Source of the DNA: Pycnopodia helianthoides
Taxonomy: Eukaryota > Echinodermata > Asteroidea > Forcipulatida > Asteriidae
Reading direction: 5' to 3'
DNA length: 64,000 bases
Assembly: GCA_032158295.1 (NCBI GenBank)
Contig: CM063257.1
Location: 15,034,332 to 15,098,331, forward strand
Shown here one piece after another: positions 38,883-56,110 of this stretch (positions are counted from its first letter, which is position 1; each line of letters opens with the position of its first letter). The notes below the pieces were generated by a model. It had not been told where the DNA came from and did not search any database. It was given only the letters and a program-made list of their open reading frames with translations. Both the position numbers and the translations under genes were made by a program.

Positions 38883-39597
38883 TTATGAAGTGGACACCTG
38901 CTCACCAAGTACAAATATCTGTCTTATTTTTGTTTTGTTTTGGGGGTTTTTTTTCAAGGAAAGAAAAAAAGGCAAACAAAAAACCACAAGTTGAAAACTA
39001 CATGCGAGCCTCAAGACCAACCCCAATCTCCAGGTTTGTTCAGAAAGGCAAAATAGAAGAACTATTTTTAAACTTCACACATACTTGAGCAATAGTCTTT
39101 AGTTTCCGAATTGAAAAGGAGCAATGCAAACTCACAGTTGGCAAAGAGCTATCCAAAATGAAATTTGCAGTTTATGAAACTGTGTTTGTTTTATACGTTT
39201 TTTTTAGTTTTTTTTACTTGGTGAATTCATATGAGAAAGTATTACAAAACAATTATGCAATGGAAATCATGGAAAAGGACATTGAAAGATATTTTTCATT
39301 AGGAAGATTTTTTTCAAATGTTGTGTACAATACTTTGCTGTGGTTACACTTTTCTACTTTGCTTGAATTTCTTTAAAACCATTGAAGATGTATTTTCTTT
39401 AAAGTTAAAAGGACCAAACAAATATTTGTCTGAAATTTAAATAAAATTGGTTTTGTATGCAGGGTTTATTTTTTGAAATGTTGTCTGTTTGACTTTAATA
39501 GTGACTAAAAATAAAGAAGAACTAACCATTAAAAGCGTTCTTCAAGACCTATCTGTTGGTTTATTTCTTTTGGTTTGTTGGCTTTCCCGGTGGTTTC

Positions 39598-39735
39598 TTT
39601 CCCTGCCTTTCAACTCTTTGGACCCTGGTTCGAATCCCACCTCAGACCGGAGCTTTGCATGTAGCTTGGGTTTTCGACCCCTCCCTGATTGCGTGGGTTT
39701 TCCCAAGTTTGTTTTTTCCTCCCACATCTAAAATT
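39598..39735 (+). mobile_element. tRNA-SINE fragment
   Basis: 'GGTTCGAATCCCACCTCAGA' then 'TTGGGTTTTCGACCCCTCCC' and 'TGATTGCGTGGGTTTTCCC', as in the 17830 family. Confidence 0.65.
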
Positions 39736-39919
39736 TATAGTTCTTCATAAAATCTATGAATCTGAATTTTTATAATTTCAGACTTTTATCTGAAATCTGA
39801 CTTTTTATGTTGCGAGGTGAAAAAGGTAGCTGCAGGTAATAACGAAATCCTGCTCCAGGTTCTACTTCTCCAGCACTGAGGATATTGTTCCTGGAAGCTC
39901 CTTGAACTGTATAAAACTA

Positions 39920-40205
39920 GGGAGTCGTGGCCGAGTAGTCTAGTTCACCGGACCCAAGCTCTGAAGTGTTGTCAGCAGCAGAGTGTGGGTTCGAATCCAG
40001 GTCATGACACTTGTGCCCTTGAGCAAGGCACTTAACCATAATTGCTTTGTAAAAAGTTGGGAAGATATAGTGCATTCTGCTCTACCAGCCAGGCTCCTAG
40101 TGGATGATAGCCATACATACATCCCTACGGACTGTGAAGGGGGTATAAACCCTGTTTCAGCTCCAATCTAGTAGGTGACAACACGCCCCTGATTACAGTT
40201 GATTT
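39920..40205 (+). mobile_element. tRNA-derived SINE (TCGTGGCCGAGTAGTCTAG)
   Basis: Head 'CGTGGCCGAGTAGTCTAG' and 'GGTTCGAATCCAGGTCATGA', body 'TGCCCTTGAGCAAGGCACTT', 'CTCCTAGTGGATGATA', 'CCTACGGACTGT'. Parallel to 24569-24810. Confidence 0.75.
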
Positions 40206-40811
40206 GGGTTGTTGTGGGCGATATGTCATAAAAATGGAAACAAATTAATTACCAAAATTTGGACATGCCATCATTTCAACATACCACTTAACATTAGATC
40301 CTATTTTCAGACCTTCTTGTCAGCAATGACTCTCACCATTACAGAATAAGCCACACCCCTTTAACATATTGACCAATCACAGAATTGGCTGCATCGTTAC
40401 TGCACACACGTGGGCAGCCATACTCACGACGCGCTTTAAGTAGATTTAACTTGGAGCACAATAAATAATAACTCGCTCTGCCACAACATAGTTTATTCAT
40501 GGTTTATTGCACGTCTGCCATCCGCTGAGATGACGTAGTACCCACTATAGGACACGTGATGACATGTAAACATTGGAAGCGCAATCGGTCTATCATACAC
40601 GTCCACTCCCCTTTTTAGGGGAATTCCTGGAAAGTGGAAGTGCGACACAGCTCAGCCAACCGCATAATGCGCAAGCGTAATGATATGAATCGAGCTCATT
40701 CACCGCGCAAATTAACAGAACATACCCTTCCCTTCTGCGCTTTCTAGAAATTGCCTGTGTACATTTTGCGCGCGCAAGTACATACTGTGCCACAAAATTA
40801 ACGACGCAACA

Positions 40812-45395
<4,584 letters not shown>

Positions 45396-46198
45396 AATCT
45401 GAAATATGCCAAGTGGGTGAAATGTGTAGACCATGAAACCTTTGTTTACAAAATGAGTGATTTTGTAGATTCCAGAGCATTTCCTGGCAGGCGAGATAGT
45501 ACACTAGTCATGTGGGAAGTTTGACATTATGTGTCATAGTTTCCACATATAAAATACAAGACTTATAGAAATAGACCCCCTATAGCTTTAGCTGCCACCG
45601 CTGAGGTCAATGGAAACTTGTTCGTGCAGTGCACTACTCTCAGCCAGTTTTCACTGACGTCAGTGAGGGCGCTGTTTTGGGCTTGTAACAGCTGAACAAG
45701 TTTTTATAGATGAACCCCCTTTAATCATATCAAAAGTTTTTAAAAATCAGACAGTTTAATCTCCATAAGATATTTTACTTTTTTCATTTTTTTTCATTGG
45801 GTTTTGTACAAATTTTGCCTGCAGCAGAAGTACACGCTCTTTTATAAACTGCTGGTGTCACAGGTTTCATGGTCTATACTCGGCATTGTTGACCGGACTC
45901 CGAAATGAATTGGGAAAACCTATATAAAAATATGAACAATTTTGTGGGTTGCTTTAAAAACCCTCAAACGCGGCACCTAATTGTCCCATGTTGATTGAAA
46001 CCCCCTCTAAGTCATGTGACATGGTGTCCATTGCCCTTCTGTAGCAATATTGGTCTGACCCCAATTAAAATAAGAACCCAAAGTCTTTTCTCCTGGTTCC
46101 ATCGCTCTCTTTTATCAATGCCTTTAATAAGCATATCTTTTGTTTTTCTCCCGATCTTTAGTTAATATATATTTTCTTATACAGTAATGTGCATTGTC

Positions 46199-46850
46199 TA
46201 ATCATTAGGCATTGACAGTGTGAGGAGCTGGTCTTCACTGTGTGGTGTTTACAAGAATGGTGGCTGGCCACTGTTTATGGATCTCGCCAACAGCCAGCCA
46301 CTAACCAAGGTTATTACCGGCTCCTCACACTGTTATTGCCATTATTCATTCCTATTTAAAAAATATCTTTAGTAATAGATGTAGACTGAAAAAAAAATAA
46401 ACTAAAGCTCTTAAATTTTTGCATGGAACCTAATCACTTATATATATTAAAATTATTATTTTATAATTTACTAAGAACCAGACTATGAGATTTGAAATTT
46501 AATGTTTGGTTGAAGTTCGGCCTGGTGCTATGCCTTTTGTTGGTTTTGTGCGCGTACCAGCTACGAGCTCTCACCCGTATGCGTGGTATGCACGTGCACC
46601 CAGCACAATCTCTCCTTGCCAATCAAATAACACAATTAAAATACGCAGAAAAAAAAGGTGACTAATAGTTCCTGCACAACAAACAAGCACAGTGCATCAG
46701 AACTTTTACAGCCAGGCTTGTTTAGGGGCCATTACGCTAGTTCACAGAACCAGTCTTTATATCACATGTTACTACACCCTACCATGACCATGTCTTTGAC
46801 CAGACAGAGTGCTTAAACTCTCAGAGGTATTCAAAAATAAAAATTATATT
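46199..46850 (+). repeat. Composite dispersed repeat with hairpin, copy 2
   Basis: Hairpin 46199-46350 ('GACAGTGTGAGGAGC' with 'GCTCCTCACACTGTTATTGC') and body 46660-46850 ('CCTGCACAACAAACAAGCAC', 'TTGTTTAGGGGCCATTA') correspond to 985-1365 but are about 300 bp further apart. Confidence 0.65.
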
Positions 46851-47680
46851 GCTATTATTGTTTTATTAAATTTACTTGATATGTATTTAACTAAATTTTT
46901 ATAATTTGATATGTAATTGTTATTTATTTAGGCTGTTTGTTTTAGCTGCTTGCATTCTTGTTTACAATCTTGATTACGTTTTTTTGTTTGGCACCCCCCC
47001 CCCAAAAAAAAAAATCATTTTGCGCCTGTTTATTAATTGTGTAATTGTCTGTTCTTTTGCCCTTACAAGAAATACATTGTGGGGCAATTTTGGGTAGGAA
47101 CTGTACTTATGGCTTTTGTTTTGTTGGTTTGTTTATTTATTTTTTTGACATTGTGGAGTTAACCACTGTTTATAATAAGAAAGATTAAAGAAAATGGATA
47201 ATCGAATGGGGAAGTTTTGTCTGTTACTGCTGAGTCTTGTCTATAAAAGGCCTCCCATATTTTGTGATTTTTTCTTCAATTGTCTTTTTTTCCTCTCACC
47301 AAACCGCCTTTACATACTTGTGCCTCCCCTTTGTATTTTTTGTTCTATATTTCTGTTCATTGTACATTTACTTGTATTTATTGGTTCTGCGTTACATACA
47401 TTTGAATTTGCAGTAATTTTGACTGCGTTGTGCGTGTTGAAACCAATTTTACGTGATGCGAAACTATAGTCGAACAGTTGCCGTTGCTTTTATTTAATAT
47501 TATTATTTACTTGATAAGCACACTTTAATGTGATACTTTTGAACGCGATAGATTTACCTGGTAAGTCCGCTGTCACCAAGCGTGCCAAAAGGTTCCCCAT
47601 TGATTGTACATGTGATGCAAGGAAGTTTAACATCTGACGTCACTATCGAGACCAGTTGTCCGGCCGGATGCAAATTTATG

Positions 47681-47779
47681 TTCTGCAGCACACGCTGGCT
47701 ACGGAGTCAACAGTTAAGGGATAGGGAAGAACAGCCTATCCCTTAACTGTTGACTCCATAGCCGACGTGTGCTGCAGAA
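47681..47779. repeat. 99-bp hairpin
   Basis: 'CTGCAGCACACG' + 'GAGTCAACAGTTAAGGGATA' on the left and 'TATCCCTTAACTGTTGACTC' + 'CGTGTGCTGCAG' on the right, separated by about 11 bases. Confidence 0.88.
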
Positions 47780-48129
47780 AAAAAATCGCTGTACGGATGT
47801 TGCCAGATGTACCTTTTGACTTTGCAGATAAAAATGCCACAATTATTACTTATATTATCTCATAATATAGCTCAGTACAAGTCGTAGCTTACATCTGATA
47901 TGACTGAAGTACGAAACACAATATGACATACTTATAAATATCGGATGTACTAACTATCTCATCAGTATGACTTGGCCCAATTTATGCTATTAATTTTCAT
48001 AATTATGAGATAAAGGTCATAGTTACTATGGCTTTCTTTCTCTTGTCAGTGTGCTTAAATGCTTCCTCATACATGGGTCCAGGCCCGTAACCAGGATTTA
48101 TTATTATTTTTTTATATATACAGTATATA

Positions 48130-48375
48130 TATTTGGGGGGGGGGGCGAATCCGAAAAAAATGCCGGGGGGCGGATTTATTATTTTTTGGGGGGGAGCGGA
48201 CTTTTTTCCCCTTTTTTAAATTTCTTTTTTTTTTTGGGGGGGGGGGCGTCTTTAAATGTCGTCCCCATTTCATTCAAACACAATCTGACATCACTCACGA
48301 ACACCTGTGTGTTTGTTGTTTACAAACACTGTACGTCTAGTTTTTTTTTGGGGGGGGGGGGGGGGGGGCGAATGT
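48130..48375 (+). repeat. T-run/G-run low-complexity block
   Basis: Four G tracts of 7 to 18 bases (near 48135, 48190, 48235 and 48350), three of them directly after T runs. The G18 run alone could form a G-quadruplex. Open frames here are artefacts of the Phe/Gly runs. Confidence 0.85.
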
Positions 48376-48675
48376 GAATACATCATACATAGTTGGAATG
48401 TTATTGTAACATAACTGTATTTTCACATGAAGTTGCTATTGGGTATTGAATTGAGAGCTAAGTCGTGATGGCCACAAAGCATGCACAATTTGTGGTGCCA
48501 GTCAGAAATCATGGGAGACTGCAAAACAAAACTTTTAAAAGCTCAGTTCAACCGAAAATGACTTTTCTTTCTTTCACAGGGCAATTCTGTTTTTTTAAAC
48601 AAAATTAGTTTTATAACGTAGAATGCCATATTGTTTGGAAAATACAAATTAGCCATGAATTATGTTAAAGTAAAA

Positions 48676-48790
48676 TAAAATATATGCCTAGTAATAATAA
48701 TAATAATAAAGTACTGTTATATAGCGCACAAAGCGGAGGATCAATTAAAATGCGCTTTACATATACAATGCAAATTTACCAAAAATTGAA
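48676..48790 (+). mobile_element. (AAT)n-tailed retroelement end
   Basis: (TAA)n followed by 'AGTACTGTTATATAGCGCAC' and 'AATGCGCTTTACATATACAA'. The same order (AAT run, then TATATAGCGCA) is at 61388-61450. Confidence 0.55.
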
Positions 48791-50449
48791 AAGATACATT
48801 GAAAATATGACATTAAAAAGGAAGTTTGAAAACACTTCAGAAGCAATACAAATTTAACAATTTAACTAAAGAACAACCACCGGCCCCGGGCGGGGAAAAA
48901 TACAAAATAAAGATATAAGTGTAAATGCGAAACTATCGAAGGTGGTTAGTCTATACAAGACTAGGGGCCTTACAGATAGAAAAGAAAAACCTAATAACAA
49001 AACTTGACCTCCGTTTCTGGTTACTTGTAAAAAATTATGGTAAAATGCGATTTTTGATCAAAAATTTGCAAAAAAAAACCAACAAAACTCGGTTCTACGT
49101 CGGTCTTGATTTAGCACTACTCGCTGAACGCCAGGTTGTGCGGGTTTCTTTGAAGATGTTCCTTGTGCAAGCAAGAGTTCCAGCCGCGCGCGAGAAAAAC
49201 TCCGCTTAAATTTTCTTGTTAAAGGTCACAGCATTCACTGGTAACGGTCTGATATCCCACATTGATATATAAATGTATATTCAGTTTGCGGCAACACCAT
49301 GTGTATATCTACTTATAGTACTTTGCTCGTGTGTAGATTTGTTCTTTGAGAACTTGTCTTGATGTTAATTACTGCCGCTCAGGGGAATTGTCGATCTGAC
49401 TTCTAAATATTATTTCGTTTGTGTTTTTGCGTTGCACTGTTATGCTACATGAGTTTCAGTTATTAGTGAGTGCAACGCGCCCCCGACGTTACACAGTGCA
49501 GCCCCCCCCCCCTTCGCTCGTCCCCAGCGCCTTGCCTTAAAACCAAAGGCGCTGGGATGGGCAAACGTATCGTTAACGTTGATGCTCAGTCCCCTGCTCA
49601 GTCCCATCATGCATCACACTCACACTGCAAGCACTGCACGCATGACGTACTTTCTGAACAAGAATCTGTGCAAGCTGATTAGCCCATCCCAGCGGTCCTG
49701 GATAGACCTTTCCATTGTTGATAAACAAACCGCGCTGGTTGGCATGGCCGGCCGAATGTTAGCAAAACAATCAATCGTGTTAAAAGAAAATGTGACCAAA
49801 TTCGACATTTTCTGTAAAGATTCATGAGCTGAAATAGCTCTTATGATTGGTTGATTTGTTTCCAACAAATTCAACATAGCTTAAAATATTTGTGTAACAT
49901 TGCTGAAAACTATGGCTATCTGTTTTTTATTTGCATTTATGGCTTTCTATATTTTTCGAACCTCGGTTGGCAAAAATTCGTGCTGTGACGTTGCAATAGA
50001 AAGGTCTATAGGCCGCTGGGGCCGAGCGAATTCCCCCTAGTCAGGTTCCCTGACCAAAGATTCCTTGACGTCTCAGAGCCTAGTTGGAGATTTTTGGGTC
50101 TGGGAACCAGACTAATTCCCCCCCCCCCCAGCTGAAATACCAGACTGAAGCTAACCGCGTATTGGGCCAGATTCCCATCCGCGTATTCAAGGAACGGCCA
50201 GCCGCGTATTCAGGGAAATTAGAATCCATGCAGTAAAAGGTGGTAACATTTCTGTCTCCCCCTTTCTTCTAATTTTAACGAATTTTTTAAAAATATTTCT
50301 TTATTAGTATAATTTTTTCAATATTATTTAAGAACTTATCACTGACATCACTTCAAGATACAAATAGATTACTTGGCTGCCTGATTAATTAGTGATTAGC
50401 CGCCACAATTAAGACCTCATCCTCCAGACCATAGTACACACCTGCATAA

Positions 50450-53400
50450 AAACTTGCACTCACCCTAAAGTAAATGTACCCTTCATGTTTAATAAAAGAT
50501 TAAATTTTATTCCAGAATCTGATAGTCCATACCACTGGGCACACTTAATTTTGGAGGTGGTTAATTCGGCTCACTAATTAGTACCTAATTAACCTCGAGA
50601 ACACAGGCCATTTTTGGTCATACGTTTGCGGTATAGCACTTGTACACAATACTTACTATTGTGACAGCACTCGCCGTAAAGTAAATGTACCCTTCATATT
50701 GCATAAAAGATGAAATTTTATTCCACAATCTGATAGACCATACCACTGGGCACACTTTGTTTTGGAGGTGGTTAATTCGGCGCACTAATTAGTACCTAAT
50801 TAGTTGCTTGAATACGCGCCATTTTCTATCATGCGTTAGCGGTATAGCACTTGTACATACTACTTACTATTAGGACAACACTCACCGTAAAGTAAATGTA
50901 CCCTTCATGTTGCATAAAAGATGAAATTTTATTCCATAATCTGATAGTCCATACCACTGGGCACACTTAATTTTGGAGGTGGTTAATTCGGCTGACTAAT
51001 TAATACCTAATTAGCCGATGGAATATGCGCCATTTTCTATCATGCGTTAGCGGTATAGTACTTGTACATACTACTTACTATTAGGACAACACTCGCCGTA
51101 AAGTAAATGTACCCTTCATGTTGCATAAAAGATGAAATTTTATTCCGTAATCTGATAGTTCATACTACTGGGCACACTTAATTTTGGAGGTGATTAATTC
51201 GGCTGACTAATTAATACCTAATTAGCCGATGGAATATGCGCCATTTTCTATCATGCGTTAGCGGTATAGTACTTGTACATACTACTTACTATTAGGACAA
51301 CACTTGCCGTAAAGTAAATGTACCCTTCATGTTGCATAAAAGATGAAATTTTATTCCATAATCTGATAGTTCATACTACTGGGCACACTTAATTTTGGAG
51401 GTGATTAATTCGGCTCACTAATTAATACCTAATTAGTCGCTTGAATACACACCATTTTCTATCATGCGTTAGCGGTATAGCACTTGTTCATACTACTTAC
51501 TATTATGACAACACTCGCTGTAAAGTAAATGTACCCTTCATGTTGCATAAAAGATGAAATTTTATTCCATAATCTGATAGTCCATACCACTGGGCACACT
51601 TAATTTTGGAGGTGATTAATTCGGCTCACTAATTAATGCCTAATTAACCTCGAGAACACAGGCCATTTTTGTCATACGTTTGCTGTATCTAGCACTTGTA
51701 CACAATACTTACTATTATGACAGCACTCGCCGTAAAGTAAATGTACCCTTCATGTTGCATAAAAGATGAAATTTTATTCCATAATCTGATAGTTCATACT
51801 ACTGGGCACACTTAATTTTGGAGGTGATTAATTCGGCTCACTAATTAATACCTAATTAGTCGCTTGAATACGCACCATTTTCTATCATGCGTTAGCGGTA
51901 TAGCACTTGTTCATACTACTTACTATTATGACAACACTCGCTGTAAAGTTAATGTACCCTTCATGTTGCATAAAAGATGAAATTTTATTCCATAATCCGA
52001 TAGACCATAACACTGGGCACACTTAATTTTGGAGGTGGTTAATTCGGCGCACTAATTAATACCTAATTAGCCGATGGAATATGCGCCATTTTCTATCATG
52101 CGTTAGCGGTATAGTACTTGTACATACTACTTACTATTAGGACAACACTCGCCGTAAAGTAAATGTACCCTTCATGTTGCATAAAAGATGAAATTTTATT
52201 CCATAATCTGATAGTTCATACTACTGGGCACACTTAATTTTGGAGGTGATTAATTCGGCTGACTAATTAATACCTAATTAGCCGATGGAATATGCGCCAT
52301 TTTCTATCATGCGTTAGCGGTATAGTACTTGTACATACTACTTACTATTAGGACAACACTCGCTGTAAAGTAAATGTACCCTTCATGTTGCATAAAAGAT
52401 GAAATTTTATTCCATAATCTGATAGACTATAACACTGGGCACACTTAATTTTGGAGGTGGTTAATTCGGCTGACTAATTAATACCTAATTAGCCGATGGA
52501 ATATGCGCCATTTTCTATCATGCGTTAGCGGTATAGTACTTGTACATACTACTTACTATTAGGACAACACTCGCCGTAAAGTAAATGTACCCTTCATGTT
52601 GCATAAAAGATGAAATTTTATTCCATAATCTGATAGTTCATACTACTGGGCACACTTAATTTTGGAGGTGATTAATTCGGCTCACTAATTAATACCTAAT
52701 TAGTCGCTTGAATACACACCATTTTCTATCATGCGTTAGCGGTATAGCACTTGTTCATACTACTTACTATTATGACAACACTCGCTGTAAAGTAAATGTA
52801 CCCTTCATGTTGCATAAAAGATGAAATTTTATTCCATAATCTGATAGTCCATACCACTGGGCACACTTAATTTTGGAGGTGATTAATTCGGCTCACTAAT
52901 TAATACCTAATTAGTCGCTTGACTACGCACCATTTTCTATCATGCGTTAGCGGTATAGCACTTGTACATACTACTTACTATTAGGACAACACTCGCCGTA
53001 AAGTAAATGTACCCTTCATGTTGCATAAAAGATGAAATTTTATTCCATAATCTGATAGTTCATACTACTGGGCACACTTAATTTTGGAGGTGGTTAATTC
53101 AGCTCACTAATTAGTACCTAATTAACCTCGAGAACACAGGCCATTTTTGTCATACGTTTGCGGTATCTAGCACTTGTACACAATACTTACTATTAGGACA
53201 GCACTCGCCGTAAAGTAAATGTACCCTTCATGTTGCATAAAAGATGAAATTTTATTCCATAATCTGATAGTCCATACCACTGGGCACACTTAATTTTGGA
53301 GGTGATTAATTCAGCTCACTAATTTGTACCTAATTAGTCGCTTGAATACGCGCCATTTTTTATCATGCGTTAGCGGTATAGCACTTGTACAAGCTACTTA

Positions 53401-53610
53401 CTATTACTATTAGGACAGCACTCGCCGTAAAGTAAATGTACCCTTCATGTTGCATAAAAGATGAAATTTTATTCCATAATCTGATAGTCCATACCACTGG
53501 GCACACTTAATTAACCTCGAGAACACAGGCCATTTCTTATCATGCGTTAGCGGTATAGCACTTGTGCATATACTACTTACTAATTAGCCTCAAGAACAAA
53601 GGCTGGAAAC
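50450..53610 (+). repeat. 211-bp satellite array, about 15 units
   Basis: The marker 'TAAATGTACCCTTCATG' recurs near 50471, 50682, 50893, 51104, 51315, 51526, 51738, 51950, 52160, 52371, 52582, 52793, 53004, 53216 and 53433, a spacing of 210-212 (last 217). Units share 'GATGAAATTTTATTCCATAA', 'CACTGGGCACACTTAATTTT' and a palindromic 'TAATTA.TACCTAATTA'. Three variant types alternate (see findings). The last unit is truncated. No coding potential. Confidence 0.97.
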
Positions 53611-54409
53611 CTTGTTTTAGGTCCTTGTATTCTACATTTGGTTTTGTTTTAACTGATCCTTTTTAAACCCATGAATATACAATTAATCTTGCGGATAAAC
53701 ATTTTTGTTAAAAAATAGAAACATATACATGTACATGTATATAATGTAATAAATATACATATATTTATCGTCGTCTAGTATAGGGCCTAGGGTCGTTAAT
53801 TTAAACTTCAAATCCGTAATCATCAAAAAGTTCGTTAAGTGAAAAATGCAAATAAGTTCGAAAAAAACAGAAACTGAATGTTTCGTTTTGTCAAAGACTA
53901 CTCTTGATCAATAAACTCAATTTACCAGGAGTTCCAAAATATGCCAAACCAATTTTATGAAATCCATACAAATTGCACTAACGACCTTTTAGTCCTGAGC
54001 CGACAATATATAACACAGGCCTTACGCATTTATAAAACAGTGACACATTTTTTTCTTCTTCTCAGTATTCATTGTTAAAATCAAATCATGAGGTACTCCG
54101 TTGTTGAACAAACGCATTGGCCACTCTGACTCATCACCCACGAGTCCATCAGCTGCTGCTGCGTGCTCGTAACGGGAGTCTTTATCAGTCGTTTTAAATA
54201 GTAAAAAAAAAATTGATGTCACGTGACAGCCTAAACGTCATCGTGAAGACAATACATTTTTGAACATCTTCAAAATGTTGCATACGTATTGGTGCTAACT
54301 CATTTGAGTTTGCATGTACACATGTAGTCAAACAACTCTTTACAAAAAAAGATATTGAAACAGAACTCTGAACGTTTGTCAATTCCCCATCCAAGATCTC
54401 TCTGAAGAT
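53611..54409. other. AT-rich spacer after the satellite
   Basis: Contains a (CATGTATA)n-like stretch at 53720-53765. No gene or clear repeat family recognised. Confidence 0.45.
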
Positions 54410-55335
54410 AATAATATAGGTGTTCTCGGTCAATTTCGGCAAACGAGCATCCAATTAAACCACAACGCCGTTCCATTTCGCGCGAAATCGAATACTTCTG
54501 AAAAGGGTCATTTGATTTGGTTTTATGACTAGTCAAATTTAATGTTGCGTCATTCGATTTAACAAAATAATCATTCAATTTAACAATTCAACAAAGCAGC
54601 ATTCAAATTCGCAAGAGATTCTTGAGGCGTGTGTTTAGTCATTCAAATTCATTTTTGGGCAGTCATTTCTGAAATTTGTGCAATCTAAAAAAAAACGCGC
54701 TGTCAAACTTTTGTTTCCTTTCGATTGTTAAAGGCATAAATACTGTTTATTTATTGCCACTTGAGTAACTTTGCAGATGTACTTCGAAAACGAGCTTTCG
54801 CCACAGTTTTACACGCATATTTCTAGAAATAGCAACTCAATAAGAAACCGGGAAAAACATAAAGGAACATTAGGTCTTAGTCAGTTAACGATAAAAATCC
54901 CCCCCAAAATTGAAGAAAAGATTTAAAAAGAAAACAAAGAAGAAGACAAATCTAATGGGTCCCATGTAAAATCTACTGGAAACATAGATTAAGAAAATAT
55001 GGTTTGCCTGAATTGAAGTGAAGATACGAAACAGTTGCCTATTACTGTTTTTTATTCGCATTTCTTTATCTTACTTATTTGAATTCTCATTTAGCGAAAT
55101 TGATTGCCTCTTTACGAAATTGCATGATGATTGTGCGTTACTAAAACAATGCCGATATGCTAAATTGAACACAAAGGATTTTGAATGCCTCAAAACGAAA
55201 TTGAATGCCCGAATTCTGAATTTGAAACGCAGTAAAAACTGGAGAGGCAAAACAGCTTTAATTCGAACGCACGAAAATTAAATTGGCTGCTCATTTGCCG
55301 AATTTGACTGAGAAAACCTATAATAATAAAAAATA
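54410..55335. mobile_element. Fold-back element with about 48-bp terminal repeats
   Basis: Left end 'GTCAATTTCGGCAAACGAGC' and inverted right end 'GTCAAATTCGGCAAATGAGC', flanked outward by 'ATAATATAGGTGTTCTC' and 'ATTATAGGTTTTCTC'. Long arms inside repeat a degenerate motif like 'GGCATTCAATTTCG' several times on each side in opposite orientation. No transposase inside. The structure recalls Foldback elements. Confidence 0.7.
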
Positions 55336-55640
55336 ATAATTATATATTTATACCAGGGACATATCTATCAATAAAGACACACAAGGCGCACAAAGAGAAA
55401 ATGAATCGTAACATTTAACAGACAACTTGATACTGATTTAGAAAGAACGTTTGAACAAATATCTCTTTAAACTGAAGGGATGTAGATGTATAAAGGTATC
55501 TTGGGAGAGTGTTCCAAACTCGAGTCGTTGATTGACGGGGAGCCAGTGCAGTTGCTTCAAAAGGTGTGATATGAGATGAAGACCGGGAGCCAGAAATGAG
55601 ACGAGCTGCTGTAAAAGATGTAAAAATTTATTGTGTGGTT
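55336..55640 (-). pseudogene. 3' end fragment of a non-LTR retrotransposon (LINE)
   Basis: On the minus strand a broken frame reads '...LTTRVWNTLPRYLYTSTSLQ' and continues 'FKEIFVQTFF', like the end of CR1/L2-type reverse transcriptases ('LWNSLPxxIRxxxSLxxFKxxLKTHLF'). An (AATAAT) tail follows at 55318-55345, typical of such 3' ends. Only the last part remains and it has no start. Confidence 0.6.
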
Positions 55641-56110
55641 AAGATCAATGGTATTCCAATACTTTATAGACGTCATTTGTCTTCAGGTTTAAACCGGAAG
55701 TTGAATTGAAACTTTGTAGACAACGTGATTTCAGCTTAGTCTGCAGTCCTTATGAAACATAATTTTGACATGGTTTCAATTTAAAAAGCACCCAACAGTG
55801 ACAAGTTTAAAAATTGAGGGAAAAACAAAAACAAAAAACACTGTTTAAAATGGAAGTTTTATCGAAAATAAGTTGCCCACTGTTTGTGTTGTAATGTTGA
55901 CATACTTTTTCCTGAATTTGTTCCCGAACACGCAGCGTTTGCGTCCAGACAAAGTCCGATTGTTTTTTAGATATTAGTACTTTGTTTTTTAACTACCCTA
56001 TTTAAAATGTATTATAAATGTTTTGAACTTACTCCCCGCAATTTGACCGTATAAGCAAAGCTCAAGTAAATAATTAACCGTGCATGGTGTGGGCACTATG
56101 GGCCATATAG
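55641..56110. other. 3' flank of the transposon gene
   Basis: 470 AT-rich bases downstream of the protease ORF stop. No matching terminal inverted repeat was identified. Confidence 0.4.

Larger units (their letters stand above)
35256..40811. other. Region between NUP210 and the dispanin-like gene
   Basis: Holds the probable NUP210 3' UTR, a G9 run near 35290, a repeat pair around 'CACAAAGAGCTAAGATTGAT' (35400-35530), GGGCCCAATTT-type fragments (36330-36650), a TTAA-MITE at 38465 and SINEs at 39598 and 39920. No coding region recognised; the small open frames show no domain. Confidence 0.6.
45396..50449. other. Non-coding region after the dispanin-like gene
   Basis: Contains the probable 3' UTR (AATAAA near 46397), a hairpin repeat at 46199-46350, a body like 1165-1365 at 46660-46850, a hairpin at 47681-47779, T/G tracts at 48130-48370, an (AAT)n-tailed element at 48676-48790, and copies of dispersed repeats at 49290-49370. 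Open frames here (47194-47469, 48051-48377, 49470-49827) have no recognisable domain. Confidence 0.6.

Noticed and set aside
48051..48377. Phe/Gly-rich frames of about 100 residues
   Set aside because: They come from T-run and G-run low-complexity DNA.
50450..53610. CRISPR-like array
   Set aside because: Repeats are 211 bp, contiguous and without unique spacers; this is a eukaryotic satellite.
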